Shown: one piece after another, positions 32,934 to 45,812 of the stretch
How the letters are laid out: each line of letters starts with the position of its first letter
How positions within the stretch are numbered: the stretch's first letter is position 1
Assembly (NCBI GenBank): GCA_024336345.1
Contig: JANFOG010000007.1
Location: forward strand, 62,001 to 126,000
Origin: Mariannaea sp. PMI_226
Lineage: Eukaryota > Ascomycota > Sordariomycetes > Hypocreales > Nectriaceae
DNA length: 64,000 bases
Direction of reading: 5' to 3'
Position numbers and translations under genes: made by a program
The notes under the pieces: model-generated
What the model saw: the letters and a program-made list of their open reading frames with translations, nothing else
Database searches by the model: none
What the model was told of the DNA's origin: nothing

Positions 32934-34304
32934 ACGGACATGGGCCACCGTCCTTATTCCACTTCCTTCATGAAAGAATCTCTTATGAACTTGTGGGCTT
33001 GCTACATGCTTCATAAAGTTGTGGGCAGGATTTCACGGCTGCGGAACACAACTGGATCGAGAGAGCTGCCTGTGTCAGCCATTTTCACTCTTGGGCCTGC
33101 CTGATGAAACATTCAAAGCCACTCACTCTCGCAAACGACGACCAACTCTCTTCTGTCGCTATGATTTTCTTTGAAGTTCTTTTATCTCTTGTTTGTTGCT
33201 TCATGTCTCCAATTTCGCGTTCTATACTTTAGCCTGATTTCATAAAAACAGTTCGGATAGCTGTAGTAGCAGAACTTCTGTTCTTTCCTTCTCCCTTTGA
33301 AAGTCCTTGGTTACCAAACATGGTTTGAACATCATTGAATCCAATTTTATTATTATTTAGAAAAGCAGAATGTCCTCAGGCAATGAAAAATGGCCCTGAC
33401 ACGGAACCTGTGGCTCTTGTGTACTTAGAAAGGATGAACTAACACTCTAGATGACGGCCTCAGTGTCAGATCTAAATGGCAACTATGAACAATGAACTGT
33501 CAGAGAAATGCCGACACAAGGGTTCCCGTATTATGTGGTTTTCCTGGGCGGTTCCATTTCAGACATATTCTGTCTGGTTTCCGATATTCCGTCTGCTTAT
33601 GAGTTAATTTATACTTTGTTCGCTTTGGACTTTGGTCTTTCATGCCTATTCGTGAGGGCTCGTATTCTACTTGAAGTACAAGCAACTAGCAGTTTGCAGC
33701 ACAAATGGAGTACTTTTCCCAAAATCTGAATTAGTGTCAAATCACTCGTCTCTATTGAAAAGAGTATCTTGTCATGCCTCGTGTCTATCTAGCTCCATAT
33801 ACGCTCTCCTCGCCCGATACTATGTCACCCAGTCGGCTCACCCATTTCTAAGCATCGCCAGTCATGATCTAGTATCCCATCGCACAGATGTCGACGTGGA
33901 AAAAAAAACCCACTTTTCCTTCTTGTAGTACCACCCATGTTATTTCTCCATGCCCTCGAAATGGAGGGTTTGAGGAATGGTTAGCCTCCCACGGCCAACG
34001 CCACACAAAAACAAAATGCAATACGCCAAGCTCTGTGCTGTGAAAAATAATGCAGGCTTGTGGCGATCAATACTAAAAGGCCCTTGGGCAAAACCAGGAA
34101 CAGGGAGTTGGGATGGTAGCAGAATCTAGCCAAAATGAATCATCGGCCGCCAAATAAAAAGGAGAGAAAGAATAAAAGGGTCCAAACTGACAACGACGCC
34201 GCCAGCATAAAGACACCAGTGAAAAGAGTCTTACAATCGACGTTGATGAGAGTAGTAGTCGTGAGCCTCGCAAATATGTCCGTTGTTTCATAAATGGAGG
34301 CTTC
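32934..34304. other. Convergent intergenic region, GH17 and NYN genes
   Basis: These 1.37 kb between two stop codons hold the 3' ends of both genes. Frames at 33508-33928 are short and unrecognisable. I see no gene or RNA. Confidence 0.5.
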
Positions 34305-35810
34305 TTAACAGACATAAGTCTCGAAAAGATCATCCACAAATCCATCCAACTCAATCACCCGAAATCGATGTCCCCATTGTTGAGTCCAGGCAGGTTTGGT
34401 CCATGTTCCTGAGAGGCTCGACTTCCACGACACAACTTCAACGTTCCAGCCCATTTTCAGAGCTCGATCCGCGTAGGTGAAGAAGCCATCAGAGAACTTG
34501 GCCGGTCGGGCATCCCCGGTGGCTAGGACAAGCGTCCCCGGCTCGCAAAAATATTGCATAACAGACTCGCCGATGCGGGTCTGAAGTGTCTCATCAACCA
34601 TGTCCTCGACATAACGAGGGTGACCAGAAGTTCCACGTATTTCCTCGGGACTCTGGCTGCCCTCAGGCTGACGGTAACGGAGATCAACCCGATATCCTAG
34701 CCGGCGGAGCTCCTGAACGTAGTCAGGCTCAGCACGGTTTGGCCTCATGGAGCAACCAGCGTTGAGTGCTTTTACATTGCGGCCGCGCACCAGAACTTCT
34801 TGAAGAAAAGACATGTTCATCGATGGAAGTGGTACAAATCGCACCGTTTCAGGGAGCGAGTATCTAGCTCGAAGGACTTTCTGGAAGCTAATGGTGATGT
34901 TAGACATATCAACAAACACATGAACACCATTATTGATGAGATTGGGATTCTCGACGCTTAGAATCTTGTCAACAACGCGTTCCGTGATGAGCTTTTGCGT
35001 CAGTGACTTGTGCTTCATTTCCTGGGTCGGAACGTGGTCGTAAACAGGTATAGTGGGCCCATGGTTGTAAAATTGATACGTCAAAACCAGTTGACCTCTG
35101 TTCTGCAACGCTGTCTGGGAAACAGGGGAACGTCGAGTCACATAAGCGGCTGATTTCTCAGATTTCAGAGTCCTATCCGTGCCTTTCGTCTCAACAAGCT
35201 TAGCCAAAGGCGAAGGCTCCTCTTCGACGGAGGTGGAGGGGCTGGATGCCGGCGTTGAGTATGTGGAAGGCTCTTGATCTGACTCTAGGCCAGAGCCTGA
35301 GTCAGATTTGAGAGTAAAATCAATCTGCGAGTCGGATGCACAGGGAGTGACTTTGAGTGAAGTATGCTTTGCTGGGGATTGCTCGAGCAACTGCTTGGAG
35401 GTAGCAATGGCTGCTGTGGATTGCGGGAGAGGAGGCCGCTGCAAAATCTTGATGGGCTTCGCCTTTACCGATAAGGTTGAAGTCGTAGCTGTTGTATGAG
35501 CCGAGGGAGTTGAAGATGCGAACTGGTTGAAGATCTTGGAGAAGTCACCGAGTGTTAGGGGCTTGGCCAACTGTTGATGACAGCTAGAGACGGGGGTCAA
35601 CAAAGACTCAGAAGAGTCATACGTTTGAGTGACCTGGGATGTTTTCTTGGAAGGGGTCAAGGCAACGGAGGTGAGGGAGTGTAACTTGGTGGTGAAATCG
35701 CCAAGTTTACCAGAACTGCCTTGACTAGAGGAGCCTGCGATGTCCGGAGGCCGACCACCATCTTGAGCAGAGCAGCGATGGGGTAATGAATGAGTCGGAA
35801 TAGGTGTCAT
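34305..35810 (-). CDS. NYN-domain (PIN-like) protein, putative RNase, function unknown
   Basis: A single exon of 501 residues. The N-terminal 270 residues are Ser/Thr/Pro-rich and look disordered (SSPSTSVEEEPSPLAK and similar). The C-terminal part from about residue 296 has the NYN/PIN-like Rossmann core: VHVFVDMSNITISF with a probable metal-binding Asp301, an LNAGCSMRPNRAEPDY segment, VDETLQTRIGESV, then LVLATGDARPAKFSDGF with a second acidic site, and a closing VEVVSWKSSLSGTW. NYN domains are predicted metal-dependent ribonucleases. Fungi have several paralogues of this layout, and I cannot say which this is. The target RNA, partners and activity are unknown. It ends in DDLFETYVC. Confidence 0.75.
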   Translation of the reverse strand: MTPIPTHSLPHRCSAQDGGRPPDIAGSSSQGSSGKLGDFTTKLHSLTSVALTPSKKTSQVTQTYDSSESLLTPVSSCHQQLAKPLTLGDFSKIFNQFASSTPSAHTTATTSTLSVKAKPIKILQRPPLPQSTAAIATSKQLLEQSPAKHTSLKVTPCASDSQIDFTLKSDSGSGLESDQEPSTYSTPASSPSTSVEEEPSPLAKLVETKGTDRTLKSEKSAAYVTRRSPVSQTALQNRGQLVLTYQFYNHGPTIPVYDHVPTQEMKHKSLTQKLITERVVDKILSVENPNLINNGVHVFVDMSNITISFQKVLRARYSLPETVRFVPLPSMNMSFLQEVLVRGRNVKALNAGCSMRPNRAEPDYVQELRRLGYRVDLRYRQPEGSQSPEEIRGTSGHPRYVEDMVDETLQTRIGESVMQYFCEPGTLVLATGDARPAKFSDGFFTYADRALKMGWNVEVVSWKSSLSGTWTKPAWTQQWGHRFRVIELDGFVDDLFETYVC

Positions 35811-37572
35811 GGCAAACGACTGCGTTTGTCACTGGCATAACTTCGAGTACAAATCAAAGGCGATTTGAATATGATAGCAAGAGATAGATCTTTGCTTATA
35901 TGAAGGTACGCTGTGAGGCTAAGCCACGCCCAAGAGGATCCTTGGAGATTCGGAATAGGTTTCGAAGGGGGTTTTGTGATGATCTAGAGTTTTGGTCCAG
36001 TGATGATTATGCATATGAAAAGGATTAAAATCGAATAATCGAAATAAGGTGTTATCAAACACCATTGAACACTTGAGAGACGTTGCGAGGGCGGAGTCAA
36101 ATAGAGCCAACCAGGAAGCTGCCAAAAGTCAGGAAAGATGGGTTGAACGCTATATTGACAGACGAAGAATAAGAGAATAGAATAGAGAAATAGTAGTAGC
36201 AGCAACAAAAATATTGTTAAAAGCGATGCAATAAGAGAGAGAGAGGTGCCGAGAAATAGAATCGTGTGAAGCTGGAGAGGGAATGTCAATCGCCCTGGTG
36301 GCGAGCGGCGGGTGAGTCGTAGGTGAGTCGAAGTGGAGACTGGAGTCACTGAGGCGGCACGTGATGCAACTTGCGTGGGTATGCAAGGCACGGCGTCTGG
36401 AGTACGGAACACAAGGACAAGCAATTCAAGAGTCCAAATCCGTCGAAATACCGGTGTATAAGATAGGAACTGAGGGATCCTATCCGTCGAGCACAAAATG
36501 AAGCGATTCAAATGGTGGAGGAAAGGACACAGAGAGGTAGATCAACAAGAACCCGTGGGTGTAGAAGATTTCAAGAAGCCACCAAAAAGAGAAGTAAAAG
36601 CTTCAAATAAGTAGACTGGGAGTCACGTCGGCGTGATGTCCTTAGAAGGTCAACGGAACGGAGGGGGCTCAAGTGACAAAGCGCCGCGCCTCGCCTCCCC
36701 TCATGCGCCACTAGACTGTCTGTGATCAGCCACTGTTCGTTCAGCCACATCGATGGATGGAAAACAGAACCGTTGCTTGTGCAATCGAAATGCTCCCCCA
36801 GAATTCCATTAGCTTTATAAACGAGCCACTCTCTAACCTCAATCAAACCCAAAGAAGCCCGGCAGATTTGCTCAAATGATGATCTATATCAATCTATGAC
36901 GTTGCACGCCCGGCACTGCACCTTGCCGATTCGACTTGAGACGTCAACGAAGGGTTCGTACTATAATTCCAAGGGAACTGAGAACACTATATCCACCATT
37001 TCTAGGTATGTAGAATACCCATGAAGGAAACCTGTAACCAGGTTAAGGTGGGTGGCTAGAACACACAAAATTGGGGGCTTTGGTGGATTCTCACAAGCCA
37101 TCATGCAGCATGCTTTATGTCACAACCAGCGTTCACTCCTCTCAGTCGACTTCATTCATGTTTTTTTTTCAATGCTCTTGATGCCGTCATCGATTTCTTT
37201 CATCTTCAAGTGAATTCATGTTGAACTAGATTGCCTATTTGTCCTCAAGTCCTACACGGATCCAAGTAAGTAATGAGATTGGTTGCTCGTGACCCCTAAG
37301 CATAAAACACACGTCCTGCACACCAGCAACATAAATAGTTCCGCGATAATTTCTTCCTTGCCATCCAATAAGTGAAGATGTAAGGCGTGTCTTTGCTGCA
37401 CTTCTCATACAGCTTAGCTCCCTAACCGGAAACTTCACCGGGACACCCTTCTATCATTGAAATATCTCAATAACAACCCTTCCAAAAGAGGTTAAAAAAA
37501 GAAAGAAAGAAGAAAGAGTTCAGGGATGCTGTCGTCAACAATTAATAGCTAACTAGACTGTTTACTTTTCCA
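35811..37572. other. Intergenic region between NYN gene and SDS23
   Basis: The part next to 35810 is the promoter and leader of the NYN gene. Its minus strand is C/T-rich (about 36150-36400), which creates an open but meaningless frame at 35984-36511. The rest holds the SDS23 3' region. No gene is supported. Confidence 0.5.
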
Positions 37573-39328
37573 TCATCGTCGAATATCCAAGCTTGCTCTA
37601 GATGAGTCGAGGCTAGGCCGCACTGAGCTGCTTGAGCTCCGTCTTCGTCTTGCCCGTTGCTCTCCCGGGTCCGCGGGATTTAGGCCTGTCGACCTGGCAA
37701 ACATATTGAGAATATCGGTCAAAGAAACCACACCGCTTAGTCTGCCTGACAGGCGTGCTCCAGCCATTGCCGAAGCAGGAACTGTGGATACAGGAATAGC
37801 GGGCAGAGTGAGAGGAGATGGTGGCGCCACAGGGGCTGCACCGGAGGCACTTCCAGCGCTCGGCAGCGATGGCTGGGCCGGAGGCGCGGTTACAAAGCCT
37901 TGAGGGCCCATCAGAGGTGTGGCCGGAGCTGATGGCGAGGGGGATGCTGATTCTACTATCCACATGCGATGGGATCGTGTGGCAACGAGCTTGGCGACGG
38001 TATGAGCAAGGGTCGAGTATGGATTGACGTAGAAAACAGGAAATACATCACGCCCTTTTTCAACTCCTCTTTCGTTAAGGATGACGGAGATAAAGTGCAT
38101 GCACGAGTCGCTGAGAAGATGCGCATTGGAGCTACTGGTCAAATGCCTGACGTCCTTGGTAGAAATGTTGCCCACAACATTCAGGCCGTTATCAACAACG
38201 GCGACACTAGTGAGACCCTCATTGTGCATCAGGGTGAGGGCATCGGAAAGAGGAGCGTCAGAACTTGTGTCAAGTCAGTAATCTATCACAGGGATCCATT
38301 ACCAGCGACTTACTTGACCGAGACAATTTGCTTGGTTCCGATACCTAAGTCGCGAAGAAGTACAGGATAGAGACGATCGATGATAGGGAAGTTAACACCC
38401 TCATTCCAGAAGAACTCAACCAGTCGGAGTTGACTGGCGATGCCAATGGCATCTCCGCTGGGTGATGTCACTACTAATCGATGAATCCCACTGCCCAAGA
38501 CTTGAATAGCCTGGGCCAAGTCCTCGGTTGCTGAGAGATGAACTACAGGGTCTTTGCGGAAGAGCGGGAAGACCTCCCGAAGAGGAATTTGGCTTCCCTG
38601 GCGAGCCTTGGCGAGGATTTCGTTGAATACTTCAATCTGATCCTCATCGGGTTTGGCCAAGCCAACAACCACCAAAAGGTAGACATTAAGATCAGTGAAA
38701 TCAAATGTTGAAACAGCTACTTGAGTATCCGTGTTTTCACGAACGAGGACGACGTTGGTAGAGCTTTTAAGTAGTAGCTAGATTGGTTGGGTCGAGAGTC
38801 GGTTAGCAAGGCAGTCAATCACCAAAGATAGGGAATAGTAGACCTGCACATGAGCGCCTCGGAGAGGGAGAGAAAGGTTCCTGAAGATGTACTTACCATT
38901 GTAGCCTCCTCGATACTATTGTCGAATTCCACCCACTTGACATCGTCAGGAGAGACGAGTTCGCCAATTGAGACATCGCGCCAGTCTCGGCCAGAAAATC
39001 GAGGATTTCCATGCTTGCTACCTGAGGGAGGATGGTTGAGGAGATCCTGTAGCGCGGCCTGCGTGAAAGATGGGTGCCGCTGGGAACGGGGGGAAGAGGG
39101 CGCATTGCGGAGACCCTCGACGAAACTTTGACGATGAGCTGACTTGGCGGCGCCATTGTTGGAGCCTGAACCGGCAGAAATAGATACAGAGGGGGATCGC
39201 TGTGCGAGAACCGGTGGTTTTTGGGAGCTGGAGGAATTGGAGACTGAACTGGCGAGGCTGGTTGAGCTGGTCGCGCGAGTTTCCTTGAGCTCACGAGAGC
39301 CGGAGCCGGAGCCCTGGGAGGCGTCCAT
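37573..39328 (-). CDS. SDS23: Sds23/Moc1-type CBS-domain stress regulator
   Basis: The exons are 39328-38897, 38777-38314 and 38263-37573, giving 528 residues. The N-terminus is Ser-rich and disordered. From about residue 120 ([20 protein letters not shown]) a series of CBS motifs runs through [40 protein letters not shown] with [14 protein letters not shown], and RMWIVES ... [16 protein letters not shown] Pro/Ala/Ser-rich insert separates the two halves of the last CBS unit, and the C-terminus is Arg/Ser-rich. The order and sequence match Sds23/Moc1, which in yeasts restrains PP2A-type phosphatases and links nutrient stress to mitosis and septation. Introns are GT-AG (GTAAGT), and all frames join. 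It is divergent from the KAP121 gene. Confidence 0.9.
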
Positions 39329-42132
39329 TATAATGGGCGACGGTGACTGTCGGCGATTGTTGGGTAAGTACCTATCCGACAGATATATTGGGTGTAATTG
39401 ATTGATCGAGAAAGCAGGAGTATTTTGACGCGGGATGAGTGCGAATGGAAGGGGAAGGTTCCTCGCGCAAAAGATGGTGGATGATGATTAACCACGGCAA
39501 AAGCGAGACTGGACTGCTCGGGAAGTAGTCAGGTGGATTCAACTGATGGCGGTGGGGAGTGAGAGGCAAAAGAACCAAGACAACGTCGGCGAAGGATAGA
39601 ACCGTGTTGAGCGATGTCGGTAAGGCTGGAAGAGTCAGAAGGTCACAAGACAAGCTGCCAGGCTGGAGGAAAGAGAGGCTGGAAATGGTCTTGCTGGGAT
39701 GGAACAGGCGATTTAATGATTGTCGAGTGAAGGAGGGGCAGAGGAGCACGAGGCACAAGCGATGTGTGTGTTTGATGTACGGTATTATGCAAGGTGGAGG
39801 AGCAATTCGAGGTACTGGCTGCAGACGTAGTTTAGGTACCTAGGTAGGTACGGATAGAAGCCATGATGATGACATCAAACGAGCCGGAGCTCCTGGCAGC
39901 TCTCCTGTTGCACTAGGTACTTATGTACCTGGAAGATAGGTACGGGTACTGACCTTATTGACTACGTTAGGTATCTCTTCAGTTACCTCAAAATTCAACC
40001 ACAGTACAGATTGCAGCAGGGATAAGATAGTTATTCAAACTCCCAAGGCACAGGACAACACTGAGGACAATCGGTTATACCTAGGTCTACATTGCCTTTC
40101 TTCACCACTACGTTCCTACGCAGAACTGAGATGGAAGCTACCTATCTAGGTAGGTACCCAGAAACGATAAGTTACAGAAGTCGCTATCTACATCAGGTAT
40201 CAAGATAAGTAAGGTACCTGCCACGGAAAGTACTGATAATGTTCCAATCAAGATGTACGTACATCGACCCGAGTGGGCCAACCCCGCGATTGGATCCCTC
40301 AGGCGGGGTCAATTTGGTAGAACGGGTTGAATGGAATGTTGGGTTGGCACTCTCACAGGCATCGCATTGAGATTTTCTGGCGAGCTCGGAGATATTCTGG
40401 GACTTCACATCGAAAGGGAAAAAACAAAAGACAAGGCAAATGAGGAAAACAAAGACCATTCGTACATGCTTCCTTGGTTCTAATATGACCCAATTAGACC
40501 ATTTTCTACTTTTTCTCATCTGTATGTCATCCAGACGATGTCGCCCAGTTGTGGAAGGGAGGGGAGGGTGATAGCCACCGAAGCAAACATGTTTATGTGC
40601 ATCAGGGGATAAGTTTGGACACCTACTAACTTTAAAATGAAGATAAAACAGCTAACAAGATTTACAGTGCAAGTAGAAAAGGAAACCGGAGAAAAGCATG
40701 TGCACTAAGGCAGTAGTAGCCAAATGATTGTTATTGATGCCAAATGTGCCTGAACATGCACAGTTTCATGACGGATGAGGGGCTGAGTTTGCAGTGGAGA
40801 TTTGTTAACCATGATCCTTGTGTGACTGCATGAGGTACGGTTCGTAAGGGTTTCAACTTGTGGAATATGAAGCATGATACCGGCCTGCATTGTTTCGTAT
40901 ATCTTATGCAAGTCACGAAATAATTGATCAACAAATTGACTTTGATGTAAACGATTTCTTCGCCATCAGAAAAGCAAGACTTTGTGAGGATGATCTTCAA
41001 CCATTTGGCTCTTCTCCCAGAGCTACACATCCCCTTCGTTGAAGCATAATATACCTTGACCACAACTCCATCCGTCCGCTTTTAGAACAAAGGCGTGGGT
41101 AGCGAAGTTGCAAGGTCTCACCGCTGCCTCGAATACTGCGAAAACCTTGGTATTGGTAGGATGGGGTTGTCAACAAATGGCCTCGGTCCCTACCTACATA
41201 TGTAGGTACATGTTGTAGAGTTATCAAGAATCCCGACATGCACGAGTGGAGTTAAGCCGCTCTTTCACTCCTACGATGTCCTAAGATGCCTACTTCGTTC
41301 CTTTTCAGCTCTCACAAGCGTCGAGAACATGGAACAAGGTTACACACCGCTAACAAGGCTAGGTCATGCTTTTGGGCAACAGGCGGAGAACCCCGCCATG
41401 AGGCCTTCCCATGTCCTTGTCTGAATACACCTGCGGATCTCAGAACAGCGAAGCATCCCTATAAATACTGTTTCTGCTCCCAACGTCCTTTGAAGTCATT
41501 GCAATCAACCGTTCATCCCCCCTTGATTGTTTTTGTACCGCTCACTAGTATCGAAGAAGATGCCTGAGCGTTAATGCTTTCTTTGTTCTGACCTCGGGCT
41601 TGCATTAAGTATACAAAATTATTGGCCACCTTTCCTTATAATGTTAACTCGTGGGTAAACTAAAGAGAGGTTCAATATTGAAATAACACATCTCGCCATA
41701 TCATATAAGGCTATCTTCTAAATTTTTTGGTCGCCTACGCGTGAACACCTTGTGTTTTTTTTTTTTTCCTTGGGCCGGTTTTTTTTTTTTTTGGTCGAGT
41801 TGTCGTCTTTGTATCTCCCCGGCAAATTTCAGGCGGAAGCTACATTGTCGCTACCCTGATCTGGGTCTTCCCCTCCCCCACTCTCCTTTTCGCCCGTCTT
41901 CTCTCCCTCTCCTCCCACCTCCCACCAACTAGAATCTCGGATTCTTCGTTCGCCAAACGAAGCCCAAGCCTGCTGATTGCTTGTTTGCTTCAGCTTCACG
42001 ACGCGCAACATATTTTTCTTTCTTTAAAGTTCTCTTCTTCTCCTCCCTCCTCGAAGTCGTCCGCTCCATAGCGTTACCTCCCCTCCTACCGTTGTCTGCT
42101 GGTGGACCGCACCATCGCATCCGTTTACAACC
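39329..42132. promoter_or_regulatory. Divergent intergenic region between SDS23 and PSE1
   Basis: This is 2.8 kb with no supported gene. It is rich in TACCTA/TAGGTA elements: TAGGTACCTAGGTAGGTA at 39833-39850, a CTATCTAGGTAGGTACC stretch at about 40143-40159, and a perfect 18-bp palindrome TACCTACATATGTAGGTA at 41191-41208. Two long T-runs lie at about 41755-41794. The last 200 bp are C/T-rich and probably form the PSE1 leader. Confidence 0.5.
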
Positions 42133-45100
42133 ATGTCGATGCTCCCACCAGACGTCCACGCGGAGCTCACGCAGCTTCTGCAAGCCCTGCAATCTCCCGA
42201 CAACAGCATTCGATCCCAGGCCGAGGACCACTTGCAGACAAACTGGACCTCCTCTCGACCTGAGGTCCTGTTAATGGGTCTTGCTGAGCAGATTAGCGCT
42301 GCCAGTAACAACAACACCGCTGTTCGTTTCCCCTCCCTCATGTCCAGCGTTTCTTGCATAACCCCCCCTTCCTACTCGATTTGTGACTCGGTCAAGCTAA
42401 CGGTCTCTCCTTATAGACTCGATCTTTCGCTGCCGTTATCTTTCGAAGAATTTCTTCCAAAACGAGAAAAATCGAGACCGGGGAGAACCTTGACCTCTTC
42501 TTTTCCCTTGCCAAGGACCAGGCGGCCGCCATCCGCCAAAAGCTTCTTGAGAGCCTCGCCAACGAGAACGAGCGACTGGTCCGCAACAAAATTAGCGATG
42601 CTGTCGCCGAGCTAGCTCGCCAATATTCCGAAAATGGTACGTCTCCCATTCAAATCAGCGTCAACTTGTATTAGAGGCTTCTGTTTTGTCCCTAGCAACC
42701 TTTACGCAACTGATTCTGACCACTGCTTTTTTTTCAACGCAGGTGATTCTTGGGCTGAATTACTCGGTGTGCTCTTCCAACTCAGCCAGGCCCCCGAGGG
42801 CGAGAAGCGAGAAAATGCGTTCCGAGTTTTTGCTACCACCCCAACCATCATCGAAAAGCAACATGAAGAGGCTGTGTTGCAAGCCTTCCAGAAGGGTTTC
42901 AAGGATGAGGCTGTTATGGTACGAATGCTCCTAGCGTACGATTTGCACACTGAGAATTTATTTCTAACTACTGAAATTAGGTGCGCCTGTCTGCCATGGA
43001 TGCCTTCTCTGCATTTTTCCGAACCATCAACAAGAAGGGTCAGGCCAAGTATTTTGCCCTGATTCCCGATGTGCTCAACATCCTTCCTCCCATCAAGGAT
43101 TCGCAAGACTCCGACGACCTCAGTAAGGCTCTTGTAGCCCTCATCGAGCTCGCTGAGACCGCCCCCAAGATGTTCAAACCACTCTTCCAAAATCTTGTTC
43201 AGTTCAGTATCTCGGTCGTGCAAGATAAGGAGCTAGATAATATGGCTCGTCAGAACGCCCTTGAACTGTTGGCCACCTTCGCCGATTATGCTCCTTCTCT
43301 CTGCCGCAAGGATCCCTCATATACCAATGATATGATCACTCAATGTCTCAGCCTCATGACTGATCTTGGGGAGGATGATGATGACGCCACTGAATGGATG
43401 GCTTCTGATGATGTAAGTCGTGACTTCAACATGAAGATATCAAAATATTTGCCGCTAACTTGATGTACTTGCAGCTCGACCAGGATGAGAGTGACCAGAA
43501 CCATGTTGCTGGAGAGCAGACTATGGATCGACTTGCTAACAAGCTAGGTGGCCAAACCATCTTGGCCCCGACCTTCAACTGGCTGCCACGTATGATGACC
43601 TCGATGGCCTGGAGGGACAGGCACGCCGCGTTGATGGCTATTTCAGCCATCTCTGAGGGCTGCCGTGATCTCATGACTGGCGAATTGAGCCAAGTGCTGG
43701 ACCTGGTTGTGCCCGCTCTCCGCGATCCCCATCCTCGTGTGCGATGGGCCGGTTGCAATGCTCTAGGACAGATGAGCACTGACTTTGCTCCCAAGATGCA
43801 AACTGAGTACTATGATCGGGTCCTCAAGGCTATCATCCCTGTCCTTGATTCTCCCGAGGGTCGTGTCAAGTCCCATGCTGCTGCTGCTCTGGTCAACTTC
43901 TGTGAGGAGGCCGAGAAATCGATCCTCGAGCCCTACCTCGACGACCTCTTGTCGCATCTTTTCCAGCTCCTTCAGAATGAGAAGCGATATGTCCAGGAGC
44001 AAGCTCTGTCGACCATTGCCACCATTGCCGATGCTGCTGAGGCCGCTTTCTCCAAATATTACGATACTCTGATGCCGCTCCTCGTCAACGTTCTCCAGAA
44101 CCAAAGTGAGAAGGAGTACCGTCTTCTGCGTGCCAAGGCTATGGAATGTGCTACATTGATTGCTCTCGCCGTGGGCAAGGAGCGACTTGGCCAGGACGCC
44201 ATGACCCTCGTCAATCTTCTTGCCAATATTCAAACCAGCATTACTGATTCGGATGACCCCCAGGCTCAATACCTCATGCATTGCTGGGGCCGTATGTGCC
44301 GTGTTCTTGGATCTGACTTCCTCCCTTTCCTCCACAACGTCATGCCACCACTATTGGAGCTTGCCGTGGCCAAAGCTGATATTCAGCTACTCGACGATGA
44401 TGAGCAGGTCGAACAGATGCAGAACGAGGAAGGTTGGGAGTTGGTTCCTCTCAAGGGTAAGATTATTGGAATCCGCACAAGCACTATGGATGACAAACAT
44501 ATGGCCATCGAGCTTCTCGTCGTATACGCCCAGGTTTTGGAGGGTGCCTTTGCTCCATACGTTGCGGAGATTATGGAGAAGATTGCTCTGCCTGGTCTAG
44601 CCTTCTTCTTCCACGACCCCGTTCGCTACATTTCTGCTAAGCTGGTTCCCCAACTTTTGAGCTCATACAAGAAGGCGTACGGCCCCCAGTCCAACGAACT
44701 CGCCGGCCTATGGACCGCCACTGTGGTTAAGCTCTTGGAGGTTCTTACTGCAGAGCCCGCCATCGATACCTTGGCCGAAATGTACCAGTGCTTTTACGAG
44801 TCTGTTGAGGTTGTCGGCAAGGGTTGTTTGACTGCGGACCACATGAGCCGTTTCATTGATTCTGTTCATTCTGCCATCGAAGATTATAAGGATCGTGTTG
44901 CCCAACGTGCTGAGGACAAGGAGGGCGCCACGGTCGACGATGTCGAGGACGAGGCCGAAGAGACTTTGATCGCCATCGAGGATGACCAGACCCTCTTGTC
45001 AGACATGAACAAAGCCTTCCATGCCATCTTCAAGAATCACGGCGCTGTGTTCCTCCCTGCATGGGAGCGACTCATGCCCACCTATGAGGGGTTCCTCAGC

Positions 45101-45812
45101 TCTACCGACGCAACCCAGAGGCAGTGGGGGCTGTGTATCATGGACGACGTCCTGGAGTACTGCGGTCCTGAGAGCATTCGATATGCAAGCTACATTACCC
45201 AGCCTCTTGCTAATGGATGTCGGGATGCGTCTCCCGCTATAAGGCAAGCCGCAGCCTACGGTATCGGTGTTGCTGCTCACCGTGGCGGCGCTCCCTGGGC
45301 CCAATTCCTGGGTGGTTCAGTTCCATTCCTATTTCAGGTTACCCAGATTCCCGATGCTCGCAACGAGGATAACGTGTATGCGACAGAGAATGCTTGTGCC
45401 GCCATTGCCAAAATTCTTCACTACAATGCTAGCACCGTTCTCGATGTCCAGACTGTGATTACGCAGTGGATTGAGACTCTCCCTGTTATTAACGACGAGG
45501 AGGCGGCGCCATATGCGTACGCATACCTGGCTGAGCTCATTGACCAGTAAGTTTCTTTGATACCTGATTGTTGTCATGACAAATTACTGATTACGATTTT
45601 GCAGACAAAACCCGGCAGTGATGAACCAGGCTGCTAAGGTATTTGTGTTCATTGCACAGGCCCTTGAGGCCGAAACTCTTCAGGGCCAGACGGCCAGCCG
45701 AGTTGCAGCCGCCACAAAAGCTCTGCTGACCACGGCCAACGTGGATCCTATGCCCCTGTTGCAACAGTTTTCACAAGACTCTCAGCGCACAATCATGGGA
45801 TACTTCTCCTAG
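42133..45812 (+). CDS. PSE1: Importin beta-type karyopherin Pse1/Kap121 (importin-5)
   Basis: The exons are 42133-42321, 42417-42636, 42743-42918, 42981-43412, 43475-45546 and 45605-45812, giving 1,098 residues, close to yeast Kap121 (1,089). The protein is a HEAT-repeat solenoid. N-terminal motifs include SPDNSIRSQAEDHLQTNW and SFAAVIFRRISSKTR, with repeat signatures such as HPRVRWAGCNALGQMSTDF and RVKSHAAAALVNFCEEAEK, and a conserved acidic LGEDDDDATEWMASDD segment. Kap121 carries ribosomal proteins, transcription factors and other cargo into the nucleus in a Ran-dependent manner. MOG1, a Ran effector, also lies in this window but 31 kb away. Five small GT-AG introns cluster in the first third and at the end; intron 1 has a weak GTTCGT 5' site. 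Confidence 0.95.

Noticed and set aside
35984..36511. 175-codon frame with a very hydrophobic Leu/Ile stretch
   Set aside because: It lies in the C/T-rich leader side of the NYN gene; hydrophobicity comes from CTT/CTC/TTC runs, and no family is recognised.
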